Source of the DNA: Cephalopachus bancanus
Taxonomy: Eukaryota; Chordata; Mammalia; Primates; Tarsiidae
Reading direction: 5' to 3'
Assembly: GCA_027257055.1 (NCBI GenBank)
Contig: JAPVLO010000097.1
Location: forward strand, 1-64,000
DNA length: 64,000 nt
The notes under the pieces were generated by a model that worked only from the letters and a program-made list of their open reading frames with translations, did no database searches and was not told where the DNA came from. How positions within the stretch are numbered: the stretch's first letter is position 1; every line of letters begins with the position of its first letter. Positions 12,360 to 23,715 of this stretch are shown here, one piece after another. The position numbers and the translations under genes are program-made.

Positions 12360-12940
12360 CTGCTGGAAACAGATTTTTCTCTCAACTTTTCTTCATCTGA
12401 GAATGTCTTTATGTCATATTCATTTGTCAAGGATATTCTCACTGCATGTAGAATACTGGGTTGGCAGTTCTTTTAGGATGTAAATGTTCCACTTCTTTCT
12501 GGCCTCCATGATTTTTGTTGAGAAATCAACAGTCATTTGAATCACTGCTTTCCTATAGGTAGTATATTGTTTCAGTCAGGCTGCTTTGGGGATTTTTTTT
12601 TTTCTACCTCAGTGTTCAGCAGTTTGATTGTGGTGTATGAGGGCACAGATTTCATTAAGCTTATCCTATTTGATGTCTGCTTAAATTTTTGAATCTGTAA
12701 GTATATATTTCTCACTAGATTTCAAAAGTTTTCAGTCATAATTTCTTCATTTTTTTTCAAAATCATACTCTTTTTCCTCTCTTTGTGGATTCTGATGCAT
12801 GAATATTAGACTTTTGGGTGTTATCCCACAGTAGTCTGAGATTCTATTTATTTTTTTCTCTTCAACCTTTTTTCCTTTCTGTTGTTCACATTAGATAATT
12901 TCTATTGATTTGTATTTGTATTTACTGACTTTTCACTCTG
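12360..12940 (-). mobile_element. Ancient L1-like internal fragment, antisense
   Basis: Recalls the old L1 segment with GAGAATGTCTTTATGTCA, GGCCTCCATGATTTTTGTTG, TCAGCAGTTTGATTGTGG and ATGCATGAATATTAGAC. Subfamily and exact ends cannot be set by eye. It may continue to about 13650 as an L1 5' region. Confidence 0.55.
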
Positions 12941-13379
12941 TGTCAGATGTGACCTCAGTGTGCACCACCCAGTAGCAAGTCTTGATCCTAGGCAGTGGTC
13001 TACACTGTAGTTCAGTTCTCAAAGCTTTTAGTAGGTATAAGTTCAGATCCATGCAAGCATAGTTTGGAGGTGAGTCCAGGAATGCATACACAACTTCGTG
13101 GGATTACTCTCTTGAGCTCTCTTCTCTCGGTGATTTCCTTAACGTTTTCTGGCTTCTTGGAGGCCCCTTCCTAGTCCTCTGGCCCAAAAGTCAAAGCTTT
13201 GGTTTTTCCTCTGTGCCCTGCACTCCTGCAATTGCATTTACATTCCAGGACAGAGGAGACCAAAAAAACCCCAACAGTTATTTGCCTAATACTCTTGGAA
13301 CCACAGCTTCTCCTCCTGTAGGGCTTTAGGGTCCTGCCCACATGTTGCCACCACCACCGTTGCCACTGGGTTGCTTGAA

Positions 13380-13427
13380 GACCCTGACCCTAACCCTAAC
13401 CCTGACCCTAACCCTAACCCTAACCCC
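13380..13427. repeat. Interstitial telomere-like array
   Basis: Eight six-base units read as C-strand telomere: three GACCCT, four AACCCT and one AACCCC. The GACCCT units are at positions 1, 2 and 5. No telomere-associated sequence flanks it. Confidence 0.95.
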
Positions 13428-13810
13428 CTTCTGCCTGCTACTGCTTGTGTTTTAGGTCCTCAGAATGTTGTTCCATGCATTCTGCCCACGCTTTCTAATT
13501 GCATTCTCCAGTGGAGAAACAGAGTAAGGTATACTGTGTCTTATCTGAAACCTCAGGAGAATCCTGGAACGCCTGTGGCTCTTTGGACTGATGCCCCCTT
13601 GCTTTTAATAAATTTGCTTATTTGTTCAATGTTAGTATGTATATAGAGGTTATGAGCCCATACCCTGTAAGAAACAGATTTACCAACTAGAATACAATAT
13701 TTTCATACAGGTCTTTTCCTCTTTAGAATTACAACATCAAGTTAAAAGCACTATTTCCAAAGCTACCAGAGACAGCTTTTTTCATCCTTTTCAGTGTATT
13801 TGTGTTTGTC
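13428..13810. other. Intron, nothing certain
   Basis: Possibly the end of the ancient L1 region. No exon signal. Confidence 0.4.
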
Positions 13811-13832
13811 TTTCTTTTCCCTCCCTCCCTCC

Positions 13833-13867
<35 letters not shown>

Positions 13868-13878
13868 CCTCCCTCCCT
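13811..13878. repeat. CT-rich simple repeat
   Basis: CCCT, CTGTCT and CT units in sequence, abutting the tail side of the following Alu. Confidence 0.95.
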
Positions 13879-13891
13879 GCTTGCTCCCCCC

Positions 13892-14187
13892 CGCCTTTTG
13901 AGTTGGGGTCTCACTCTTTTGCCCAAGCTGGAGTGTAGTGGCACAATGATGGCTCACCACAACTTTGACCTCCTGGGCTCAGGTGATCCTCTTACCTCAG
14001 CCTCCTGAGTAGCTGGGACTACAAGTGTGCACCACCATGCCTGGCTAATTTTTTTATTTTTTATTTTTTTTTAGGGTTGATGTTTCTGTGTTGCCTAGAC
14101 TGGTCTCGAACTCCTGGGCTCAAGCTGTTCTCCTGCCTTGACCTCCCAAAGTGCTAGTATGATAGGCGAGAGCCACCACGCCTGGCC
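13892..14187 (-). mobile_element. Alu, antisense, older
   Basis: TTTTGAGTTGGGGTCTCACT to GAGCCACCACGCCTGGCC. Both monomers are present. Confidence 0.94.
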
Positions 14188-15440
14188 TTGCCATTCATTT
14201 CTAATACAATGAGATTCATTTGCTAAGACAGTGTTTTGAAGTTGGAATTTCACATTTTTAGCCCCAAATACCAGCATGCTCTGACATTCACGAATCTGTC
14301 TTTGGTGCATCTTCTGGGTCTGACAGCATCCGAGTTGTGCTTCAGTATTAGTTGTTTCTTCCACCCCTCACTTGGACCCTACTCTGTAACACTGTTGTCC
14401 ATTGTCATCACAGTACTATACTGTAGTTCGGGTATGTGAACAACAGTCTAGGACTTGACTAGTGACTGCAAAGGCATCTAGCATAATAATATGTTTGATA
14501 ACTGAAAGGACAAGACTTAAAAAAATTATCATGATAACCATTGTGTTTCAGCTTCGGTTGAAGATAAAATACAATGGCATGGTATTTGAAACCAAATTGT
14601 TCCTATATCATGTCCCTCTGTTTCATGTACTGGATTGTCCGTGACAAACCACAATGTCTGGCCTTTTCTGGACCTGCGAACTAATCTTTGTAGTGCAGAA
14701 AGTGGTCAAGTATGTATCTGGTTTTTGGCTGTCTTACGTGCAAACTCTAGGCCAATGGCAATTAAGATTAAAGAATGTCATTTCTCCTCTGCACCTGGAA
14801 AGGCTGAGATGGAAAGGCTGTTCATTTAGAATTAAAGTTCACCTCTCCTTGGATCAGTGCTTTTTATTAAGGAAGTAAAGTGTCTCTTATCAGCATAGAT
14901 TAAAATGTTATCAAGGGCTTAAGCCAGAAACACAACTGGCAAACTGAAGCACTCTGGCTGTTTTTCAACTCATGTCTTCACAGCTGGAATTCACTTTTAG
15001 AACTTGAAGTACTGTGTTGTGGGGTTCAAAAATATCACGGTAGCACCAGCAGTCAGACTGGTATACCACCTATTCCTTCAGGTGACTTTCTACAGTTGAA
15101 GAAAGGATTTGTTTTGTTAGAAAGATTAGGCTTGGTTCTTGAATATCGGCAACATTGATTCCAGGAGGTGGACATTATTATCCAGAATGCTGAAGTTGTT
15201 TATGAACTATTTGTATTTGATTCTCTTGATAGAAATAATCTGAAGTGGTAGATCATTGGCTTCAAATCACTAAAATGTCTTAGGATATTACTGGGAAGAC
15301 CTAAGAGGAATAAATACCTAATTAGTATAAAATGATATATAGTTTTCTGAAGTTGAATGATACTGATATAAAAGCAGCCCAACAATGAGTACAAGTTTGA
15401 GATGAGTCTGTCCCTTTATTCTTTGATAGCGATGTGCAAG
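14188..15440. other. Intron, nothing recognised
   Basis: No family or exon signal was found on either strand. Confidence 0.5.
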
Positions 15441-15712
15441 GGATTGGGCACAGTGGCCAATGTCTGTAATCCCAGCACTTAGAGAGGCTGAGGCAAGAGG
15501 ATCACTTTAGCCCAGGCGATCAAGACCAGCCTGGGCAGTATAGCAAGACCTTGTCTTTATAAAAAAATTTAAAAATTAGCTGAGCGTGGTGGTGGGAGAC
15601 TGAGGTGGAAGGATCACCTGAGCCAAGGAGGTCAAGCTGGCTGTGAGCCTTGATTGTGCCACTATACTCCAGCCTGGGCAACAGAGTGAGACTCCGACTT
15701 AAACAAACAAAA
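15441..15712 (+). mobile_element. Alu, sense, older
   Basis: GGATTGGGCACAGTGGCC to GACTCCGACTTAAAC, with an internal deletion in the second monomer. The B-box region (GGCGATCAAGACCAGCC) is degraded. Confidence 0.93.
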
Positions 15713-15850
15713 AAGTCATATGGCAATAGATTAGCGATTCCAAAACTAACTTGCCCTTTTATTCTCCACTAGTAAAAGGAAAGTAGCATTGCAGTCTCTA
15801 TTTCAGAGAGTTCTTTTTTGAGAGGGTAGTACATAAAGAACATAAAACTC

Positions 15851-16143
15851 TAGCTGGGCTCGGTGGCTCAGCCTGTAATTCTAGCACTTTGGGAGGCTGA
15901 GGTGAGTGGATCGCCTGAGCCAGCGGGTTCGAGACCCACCTGGGCAACTTGGCGAGACCTCATCTCTACAATAAATCAAAAAATCAGCTGGGCGTGGTAG
16001 TGTGTGCCTGTAGTTCCAGCTACTTGGAAGGCTGAGGCGGAAGGATCGCCAGAGTCCAGCAGGTCGAGGCTGTAGTGGCCGGGAGTGGCCATTGCACTCC
16101 AGTCTGGATGACGGAGTAAGACTCCAACTCAAAAAGAAAAAAC
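15851..16143 (+). mobile_element. Alu, sense, intermediate-young, with perfect target-site duplication
   Basis: Flanked by identical GAACATAAAACTC at 15838-15850 and 16144-16156. It has the shortened A box (GGCTCAGCCTGTAAT) and GCGGGTTCGAGACCCACC, one base short of the full T-arm stem. It ends GACTCCAACTC plus an A-rich tail. Confidence 0.97.
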
Positions 16144-16356
16144 GAACATAAAACTCATTCAAATTCTTTTTAAAAATGTAAACTTTTGGTATGGCTTTGC
16201 AAATGCTACAAAACAAACTTGAATTACTTAATTGGACATGGAGAACCCAGGATGATCAAGGAATGCAAGAGCAAGAATGCAGCAAAGGACCAAAATAAAA
16301 AACCGGAAAGATGGAAGATGAGCTGATTGCTCATCTGGGGTCACGTATTCATTCTT

Positions 16357-16999
16357 TTTTTTTTTTTTCATCCCTACATTTTTATTTTGACTTTGACAAA
16401 ATTATATTGTATAATGAGAATACTGCTCAAAAGAGAACATAGAAAATTAAGCACTACACTTCCATTTTGGCTAGATTTTGAACAAATGTGAAAAGGGAAA
16501 GAATGTATTATCATCTAATTTTATAGTTTAAGAAATTCAGGCTGAGAGAATGGTGCCAACGATCATATACACGTACAGAGTGAAAGTGAATGGGTTCCAA
16601 CCTAGGTCTATTACTTTTTCTTCCTCCTTTTTTTTTTTTTTAATTTATTTTTTATTATGAAGTTGTGGGGTACGGTTAAGGGTTAGGTATACAATTGCGT
16701 TTCATTCAGGCACCCTGTTGGTATGGGGTGTTTCCCCGTTACCAGACAGATATTTGCTACTGTTAATCCCATCTCCCTCCCCCCCCATAGTTTCCCAGTA
16801 CTGTCAGTCATTTTCATATAGTATTGCATTGGATGTTTAAGGTCCATTATATGAGTGAGAACATGTGATACTCGGATCTTTGTTTCTGTGAGAGGTCACT
16901 CAGTATTATAGACTCTAGTTCCATTCAGGTTGCTGTGAAATTCATGATTTTGTTCTCTTTTATGGCTGCGTAGTATTCCATCGATTAAAAAAATGTGGT
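16357..16999 (-). mobile_element. L1 insertion with probable 3' transduction
   Basis: Flanked by identical ACGTATTCATTCTT at 16343-16356 and 17000-17013. Read on the minus strand, a 5'-truncated L1 3' end (16642-16999) has its own A tail (T14 at 16628-16641). It is followed by about 258 bp of non-L1 DNA and a second A tail (T run at 16357-16368). The non-L1 part ends with AATAAA about 15 bases before the second tail. This is the classic layout of L1 read-through and 3' transduction. Confidence 0.85.
16500..16620 (-). mobile_element. MIR remnant inside the transduced segment
   Basis: ATTTTATAGTTTAAGAAATT, CAGGCTGAGAGAATG and GGGTTCCAACCTAGGTCT resemble antisense MIR. It would have travelled with the transduced flank. 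Confidence 0.55.
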
Positions 17000-17013
17000 A
17001 CGTATTCATTCTT

Positions 17014-17959
17014 GAGCCAGTCAACTGCATCTGGAGAGTTGAGGCATTATTTGATAGAAATGTTGTGTCTGGGATTCCTCCTCTGTGGGGGAGGAGTGAC
17101 ATTTTCATGGTTAGGAGTTCAACTAGACAGAACTCCCAAAAGTTATCTGTTACAATACAGTGTTTAAGCCTATTATAATTAAAGCCTCTTATGGTGTGTG
17201 GCCTTCAGGAAGGTTACAAAATTGATCACACTTGCAAATATAATAAGTTTTTCAACCATTTTCATTCATAAACTGCCAAGCTGTTTTTAACAATTTCCTC
17301 CAGATGTCTGCTCTATATCTTAAAGATTTCTGCATTTCTAAGGGTATTATATATTTTTTAAAGTGATGACTTCCCTTTCCTCTTATATAATCTGCTACCA
17401 TTTTTAGAAATCTCTATGTAATACACTTTCCCTCCATATATAGTCATATTTTTTTATGCACTTTCACTTAAATTGCACTGGACACCTTCCGTTTACTCAT
17501 GCTGTTGTGTATTGGAACATTTTTGAGACCTAAGGAATTTTAACTTTCAAATTTAGAAAATACGGCTTTAATATATCCGTAAATGATGTGGCATTTTTGA
17601 AAGGTCACATTTTTTATGGTTGGAAGGAAAATTGGAAATATTTGTGAGTCATTTTAATTGTCGAAGTGAGTTTAATGCCAGTTTTTTTCTCCAAAGTAAG
17701 ATGCTTTATTTAAACGTAGAGTATCACGTGTCTTCATGTGTCTGATTTTAACTTTTGTGATGTAACAGGATACAATGATAAATCCCTTGGAGTAGGAATT
17801 TCCTTGTGCAGTTGTGGGAGAGAAGCATGTTGATTCCGTCAGCTTTTCTGTCCCTGCTTCTGGTAGTGGTGGTATTGCACCAGACCTCAGCTACCTCATA
17901 TCACCACTGAAAGTTCTTGATTTCCACATCAAACTGAAGGAAGCAGACATTCCTGGCCC
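17014..17959. other. AT-rich intron, nothing recognised
   Basis: No repeat family or exon signal. Confidence 0.5.
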
Positions 17960-18145
17960 TCTCTCCAACTCTCTCATTTATTAGCAGGATGACTTTGAAC
18001 TAGTTACTTCATCTCTTTGAACTTTAGTTTTCCTCATCTGTAAATCTGGGGAGAAAAACTTGTATAGCTGTTGACCTTTACCAAACAATACTTAACATGT
18101 TTCCTGGAAAATATTGATACTCAGTAAATGGTAGCCTCTGTTAAT
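17960..18145 (+). mobile_element. MIR SINE, sense
   Basis: GGATGACTTTGAACTAGTTA, TTTTCCTCATCTGTAAATCT and the tail TGATACTCAGTAAATGGTAG follow the MIR consensus order. Confidence 0.88.
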
Positions 18146-19198
18146 TTTTAGTTAATGATGTACGTATTTCCTGTACAAGATAACTTCAAGGAATAGACCC
18201 TATCTTAGTTAATTTGATAGCTCCTTTGTTATTTCACAGTGTTACTGGCTTTTGGCTTTCCAAAACTTGGAGCTCCCAGAAACTATCATGGGAAGTTGAG
18301 ACAATGAGAGCAATGCAAATTTAGGAATGAACAGATGAAATAAGAGGCAACCTCATTAGCTATTCAGGTAATGTTAAATTGGTTGAGTCAATTAAATTGT
18401 GATAACTCCAAGTAGAGTTGAAAGTGGAATTTCTATAGAATAAGGAACATGGAAGTGATAAATTTATAGACTCAAACTCCAATCCGTGAAGTCAAAAATG
18501 GAAACTGAAATAACAAACCTGTGTATAGTAAAATGAAATGTAGGTTGAAGCCAGAATTTCTGTCATGTGTGTATTTTGCCTTAGATCCTGGGATTCTTAT
18601 TTCAATGTCAATAAAATAATGCAATTTTTAAGAATAGGAAAATACCCCTGCTTGGCCCATTGTTGGCCAGGTCATTAGTTAAACATTCTGGTTTCTCTTT
18701 TGGACTCTAGATTTTAAAAAGAAAACTTGAAAAGTTCTGAAGAAGAGCAGTAGAACTAAACAAAGGATTCTAAAAGGTAAAGCCCCAGAGGAAAGGATAG
18801 AGGAGTTGTAAACCTTTAGCTTGAAGGGAAGTTTAAGAGGCCACTCAATAACTGTCTTCCAATATGTGAAAAGTTGTCATGAAAAGAATGCTAAACAATT
18901 GTTTCCTTTCTCACTAAGACCTGAAGAAAGGGAAACAGTTCCAGAGAGATTAGTTTAGATAAAAAGCACCTGTTGCAAAAGAGAGAGGTATGAAATGGAA
19001 TCTACAGTTAGACTTATCATCCATATGTCTTTGACTGTGTGGCTGTGTTCTTAGGAGGTGAGCTCCAAGCCTTCACAGAATGTTTATTGACTTATAGTCT
19101 CAGCCACAAAGTTAGAACTTATCGCATCCTATCTTGTGCTTCTTAGCTCCTTCATGCATGTTACTCTTTCTTTTGTATTTCTAACTCCCTTCTTTCTC
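18146..19198. other. Intron, nothing recognised
   Basis: AT-rich DNA with no recognisable family. Confidence 0.5.
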
Positions 19199-19206
19199 TG
19201 TTCCAA

Positions 19207-19279
19207 TTTTTTTTAAAAGCAGGATTTATTAAGAGGGCAGAAAAGCTCCCACAGTGGGGGGGACCTGAGGGGGTTACCC
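19207..19279 (-). mobile_element. Short polyadenylated element, copy A
   Basis: Read on the minus strand: GGGTAACCCCCTCAGG, then GTGGGAGCTTTTCTG, then CTTAATAAATCCTGC and A8. Its 5' boundary matches that of copy B at 50985. The layout (poly(A) signal about 10 bases from the tail) resembles the R region of a retroviral LTR or a short 3' UTR. The source is not identified. Confidence 0.6.
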
Positions 19280-19587
19280 TTTTTTTTCTTTCTTTTTTTT
19301 TTTTTGAGTTGGAGTCTCACTCTGTTGCCCAGGCTGGAATGCAGTGGCGCACTCACGGCTACCCCAGTGTCAACTTGATGGGCTCCAGTGATCCTTCTGC
19401 CTTAGCCTTCCAGGAAGCCAGAACTACAGACACACACTACCATGCCCAGCAATTTTTAAAAAATTTATTGTAGAGACTAGGTCTCACCAAGTTGCCTGGA
19501 CTGGTCTTGAACCTATAGACTCAGGCAATCCACTTTCCTTGGCCTTCCAAAGTGCTGGGATTATAGGCTGAGCCACTAAGCCCAGCA
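19280..19587 (-). mobile_element. Alu, antisense, joined to the short element
   Basis: A T/C tail, then GAGTTGGAGTCTCACTCTGT, ending GGCTGAGCCACTAAGCCCAGC (shortened A box). TGTTCCAA plus a T run occurs both before the short element (19199) and after this Alu (19589), so the two may have inserted as one unit. Confidence 0.93.
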
Positions 19588-19601
19588 TTGTTCCAAATTT
19601 T

Positions 19602-20201
19602 AAGGTAGTACGGAGAATAGAATGAATTTTTGTGGCCACCAAGAGACTTTCTTAGACCTGATCAATTAACAGACTCTGAGGCAGATTTTTGACCATAGTG
19701 TTTATGAATGTGCTTGTAATCAATGCTTTCCTCAAATAATAGTAAATTATATATTTTTAAAAGTAACACCTTTTTTAAGGGAAATATTTATAATCGTTAA
19801 TGGGAAAAGTCTCCAAATAAAATTTTGTGCCACTGTTACAGCCTAACCAGGTTCTTATGCCCACTGCCCGGAAAAACCAGAATTGGCTCAGCCATTACAA
19901 TGGGGAGAATATTTATATCATGAAGCAGCTGATTGGCTCAAATTCACCTCTTCGAAATTCAGAGGATAGAGTTTTTAAAGAGAACTTCGTGGGTCAAGGA
20001 ATAGGGGTGGCTAATTGTTTGATGATGTCATGGGAGATTGTGGAGACTGTCTTCCTGTCACAGAGCCAGTTACTGGGAGGAGACATCAGGATTAGTGGAA
20101 CCGACTTCCTATAACTATCAGTGGTCCCTGAGTGGGGCCTCCAAGTCTGAAAAATATCTCAAATACCATTCATAGGTTTTGCGGTAGATGCTACCTATAA
20201 A
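19602..20201. other. Intron, nothing recognised
   Basis: The frame at 19827-20114 has no family signature. Confidence 0.5.
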
Positions 20202-20341
20202 GCAAATCCCATGACCCTCCATTACTACCTTCTGGGCTTTGAACCGTGATGGAGGTATTATAGTTTAGGAGGCAAATCCCATGACCCTCCATTACTACCT
20301 TCTGGGCTTTGAGCCGTGATGGAGGTATTATAGTTTAGGAG
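20202..20341. repeat. 70-bp tandem duplication, two copies
   Basis: Units 20202-20271 and 20272-20341, each beginning GCAAATCCCATGACCC, differ at one base (GAACCG versus GAGCCG). Confidence 0.98.
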
Positions 20342-20555
20342 GAAGATATGGAGGGAGGTGAGATCTCTGGAGATTGAAGCTGCTTTTGTCTTTCAACCAC
20401 TGCTTTTGTCCTCAAGCAGTCTTAGGTCCATTATTTAAGAGATCCATGTTTTTCAGCCATCCGGAGCAGCTTCCCTGCCTCTGGGGTCAGGACATGAAGG
20501 TGATCAATTTCCCGCTATTGGAGTGAAAGCAATCTTAGAAACAGCAGATTTGTTA

Positions 20556-21218
20556 CATTTTTTTTAAATTTTATTTTAAGGACATGGGGTACAATTCAGG
20601 ATTAGGTATATAAGTGGACATCATACAGGAAAGTTTGGGCCTTGCTTTGGACCCATTTTGCCTGGTTTGAGAACAGGTACCCTTGCTGATGTTGTGTCCC
20701 CTCCCCCACCCTACAGTATCCTGCTACTGCCAATTCTTTTCTTATAGTATTATGGCACATGTTCAGGGTCCGCTTATGAGTGAGAACATGTGGTACTTGG
20801 TTCTTTGTTTCTGTGATAAATCACTCAGTATTGTGGACTCTAGAACCATCCAAGTTGCTGTGAAGCCCATGATTTTGTCCTTCTTCATGGCTACATACTA
20901 TTCCATCATGTATATGTACCGTATTTTTTTTATCCAGTCCAGTAACATGGTTGCTTCCATGTTTTTGCTATTTCGAATAGTGCTGCAGTAAACATGCATG
21001 TACAGGTATCCTTTTTGTAGAATGATTTGAGTTCCTCCGGGTATAGTCCCAGTAGGGGGATTGCTGGATCATATGGAAGGTCAATTTCTAGTTATTTTAG
21101 AAATCGCCACACTGTTTTCCATAGAGGTTGAACTAGTTTGCATTCTCACCAGCATCCTCACGGGCATCTGTTTTGTTTGTTTTATTAATGATGGTCATTT
21201 TTACTGGTTTTAGGTGAA
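20556..21218 (-). mobile_element. L1 3' end, antisense
   Basis: A T-rich tail, then GACATGGGGTACAATTCAGG, GAGTGAGAACATGTGGTACT, CCATCCAAGTTGCTGTG and GGGATTGCTGGATCATATGG. It is 5'-truncated. ATTTGTTA at 20548-20555 and 21219-21226 is the likely target-site duplication. Confidence 0.93.
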
Positions 21219-21226
21219 ATTTGTTA

Positions 21227-22904
21227 AATTCTAATGATAGCTGCAGCTTTTCATGGCTCAGGTCTCTCTACAGCTTTACCCCATGGCCCGACATTGATTT
21301 TATATAGGTGGTTTTGCCACAATGATAGTTTAGTAAATTTGTGAAGTGACTGTGTTTCCTATCATTAAATATGTAAAAAAAATTTTTTTTTAAGTGGGAG
21401 CTGCTAAGTTAATAGAGCTTAAAAGCTAAATATATGGAAAATACTAAGCACAATTATAATGGACTATGTGAGTGAGTGATAAGTAGCATATGCACGCCCA
21501 TTGGGGTAAAAATAGTGGAAGGGAGGAGCCAAGCAATCATGTGGTTGACCCTTCACTCAATCACAAACACTAAACTGGGACTGGTACAGAATATCAAATG
21601 CCTTTTTCTTGGGCCTTACTGTTGTGATCTTTCTTTAGAACAGTTTGATATACTCTTTGGAAGGCTGGCCTCTGTGGACATTGTCTGTGCCAAGTTACAA
21701 CACAGAACAAGGGACTGTTCTATTTCATTTACTGAGAATAGTGCTTAATAAATACTATTTGACAACATGCTGAATTAAGAGAATGTTATAAGGATGTTTC
21801 ACAAAGCAAAGTGGGAAAAACATCTGATGTTTACAAGTTCTATTTATATGTAAGTTGATAGCAATATAAAGCCATGCTTAAAGCTTTATTTTTAAAATTT
21901 TACTTAATACATATGAATATGTATGCTGAGAGAAAAATGATCTCATCTGGTTCCAAATATATATACTATCTCAATATAGTTAATGCTATTTCAGAACCCT
22001 GTTTTTTTACCTTGTTGGTCTGAAATGTATTGGACCCTGATAAGTTGATTTATGTTAACTAGACTCATAAAATACTGATTTGTAACCTGGGACATATTTT
22101 TGATTATTTTCTTTTTTCTTACCTCTGACTTTTATCCTAATATTTCATCTTAGTTTATAATCATAAGTAGCTATCATTTCCTTTCTAAAAATGGAATCCC
22201 AAGTGGAAATTATACTATGTGTTCATATATTTGTGTAACTATGTTTGTGTGAGTATAATAAAGGTCAGTGAGAGTTAATGTACAACAGAGAAATAACTGT
22301 CAAAAATTTTATAATACTTCCATTTATACTTCAGTGACAAAGCTAAGCATTTATCTCAAGTTTAATTCATCATAGATTTTAGCATATGAAAATATTCTTG
22401 TGAGACAGTCAAACCTACTTCCATCTTTTAATAGATGTCTCTACTCTGTAGCCAAGTATGACATATAAAATAATCAACTTGTGTGTTAAAGTATAAAATA
22501 CTATAATTTGTGATTTAAAGAAGAGATGCAATTTAGATGATCCTTAGTGCTCCCTACAGGTTAAAGATTCTGTGCCTCATTGACATTAAGCTGGTGTGAG
22601 ACCTGTAGTCTGTCTGACTCTATAAGTAGCAACCTGTGTTATACAGTTATAGGGCAGTATATTTGTGGCATTTTAAAGAGATACATATATTTTGTCACTA
22701 TTAATAGAACCTAAAACCTGAATTATTACATAATCAAGTAAGGATATACTTTTTCTTTCTTTTCTTACTTTGGAGCTGGTGTAATTCTGTGGAACAGAAC
22801 ACATACTAGAAAGAGAAGGATGTAAGGATAATCAGAACAATCAAGTAGTGCTAGTTTTCAGTGTTAAAAACATACAGTGGAAACTAATAACTATTTTATA
22901 TCAT
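21227..22904. other. AT-rich intron, nothing recognised
   Basis: The longest repeat-poor stretch in this part. No exon, RNA gene or repeat family was recognised. Confidence 0.5.
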
Positions 22905-23425
22905 ATCAATAGCTAGCACTTGTGGTGGCATTTATGATTCGCAGAGTGTACTTATGGATGTTCTCATTTAATCCTCACAATTTATGAAAGAGGTACTGTT
23001 TTTGACAGGGTACAGTGGCTCGTGCCTGTAATCCCAGCACTTTGGAAGGCCAAGGTGAGAGGATTGCTTGAGCTCAGGAGTTTGAGACTAGCCTGGGCAA
23101 CATGGAGAGACCTTGTCTCTACAAAAAAATTTTAAAAAATTAACTGGATGTGGTGCTGTACACCTGTAGTCCCAGTTATTCAGGAGGCTGAGACGGGAAG
23201 ATCACTTGAGCCCAGGAGATCAAGGCTGTGGTGAGCTATGCCACCGCACTTCAGCCTGGGTAACAGAGTGACATCCCAACTAAAAATGAAAACAAAAAAC
23301 AAAAATGCACACACACAAAACTGCCTCCAAGATCTTGCAACTTAACTAGGAGTGCACAGGTAGCATCATGCTGGTATTCTAACTCTGCCTTCAGACTTCA
23401 AAGGCAGCAGTTCTACTTTCTTTTC
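22905..23425 (-). mobile_element. MIR SINE, antisense, split by an Alu
   Basis: 22905-23003 (TCTCATTTAATCCTCACAA, TGAAAGAGGTACTG) continues at 23310-23425 (AAGATCTTGCAACTTAACTA, GGTATTCTAACTCTG). The Alu at 23004-23309 interrupts it. Confidence 0.8.
23004..23309 (+). mobile_element. Alu, sense, older
   Basis: GACAGGGTACAGTGGCTCG to GTGACATCCCAACT plus an A/C-rich tail with ACAC units. Old-type B box (GGAGTTTGAGACTAGCC). Confidence 0.94.
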
Positions 23426-23584
23426 CTTCACTGCATTCACCTGGCTGGTTTTGTGTTGATTCTACATTGAGGTACGCAATTTAGGTGAATGTATGTGTGC
23501 TTGTTTAAAATTTGAGTATCTCAGTTATTTTGCAGAATAGGCAATTTAATTCTTCTCAGGTGGCCTAATGTTTGTGACTAACAG

Positions 23585-23715
23585 CAGGAGACTGGGTTCT
23601 AGTCTTGCTGTTGCCACCTAGCTAATCACAGACCTTGTGCCCTTTTCCTCAGTTGTAAAATGAAAGCAGTTGGCCTGTAAGTTCTTGAAGCATCCTTCTA
23701 ATTCTAAAATTCTAT
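23585..23715 (+). mobile_element. MIR-family SINE, sense
   Basis: CTGGGTTCTAGTCTTGCTG, CCTCAGTTGTAAAATGAAAG and TTCTAATTCTAAAATTCTAT. Confidence 0.8.
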
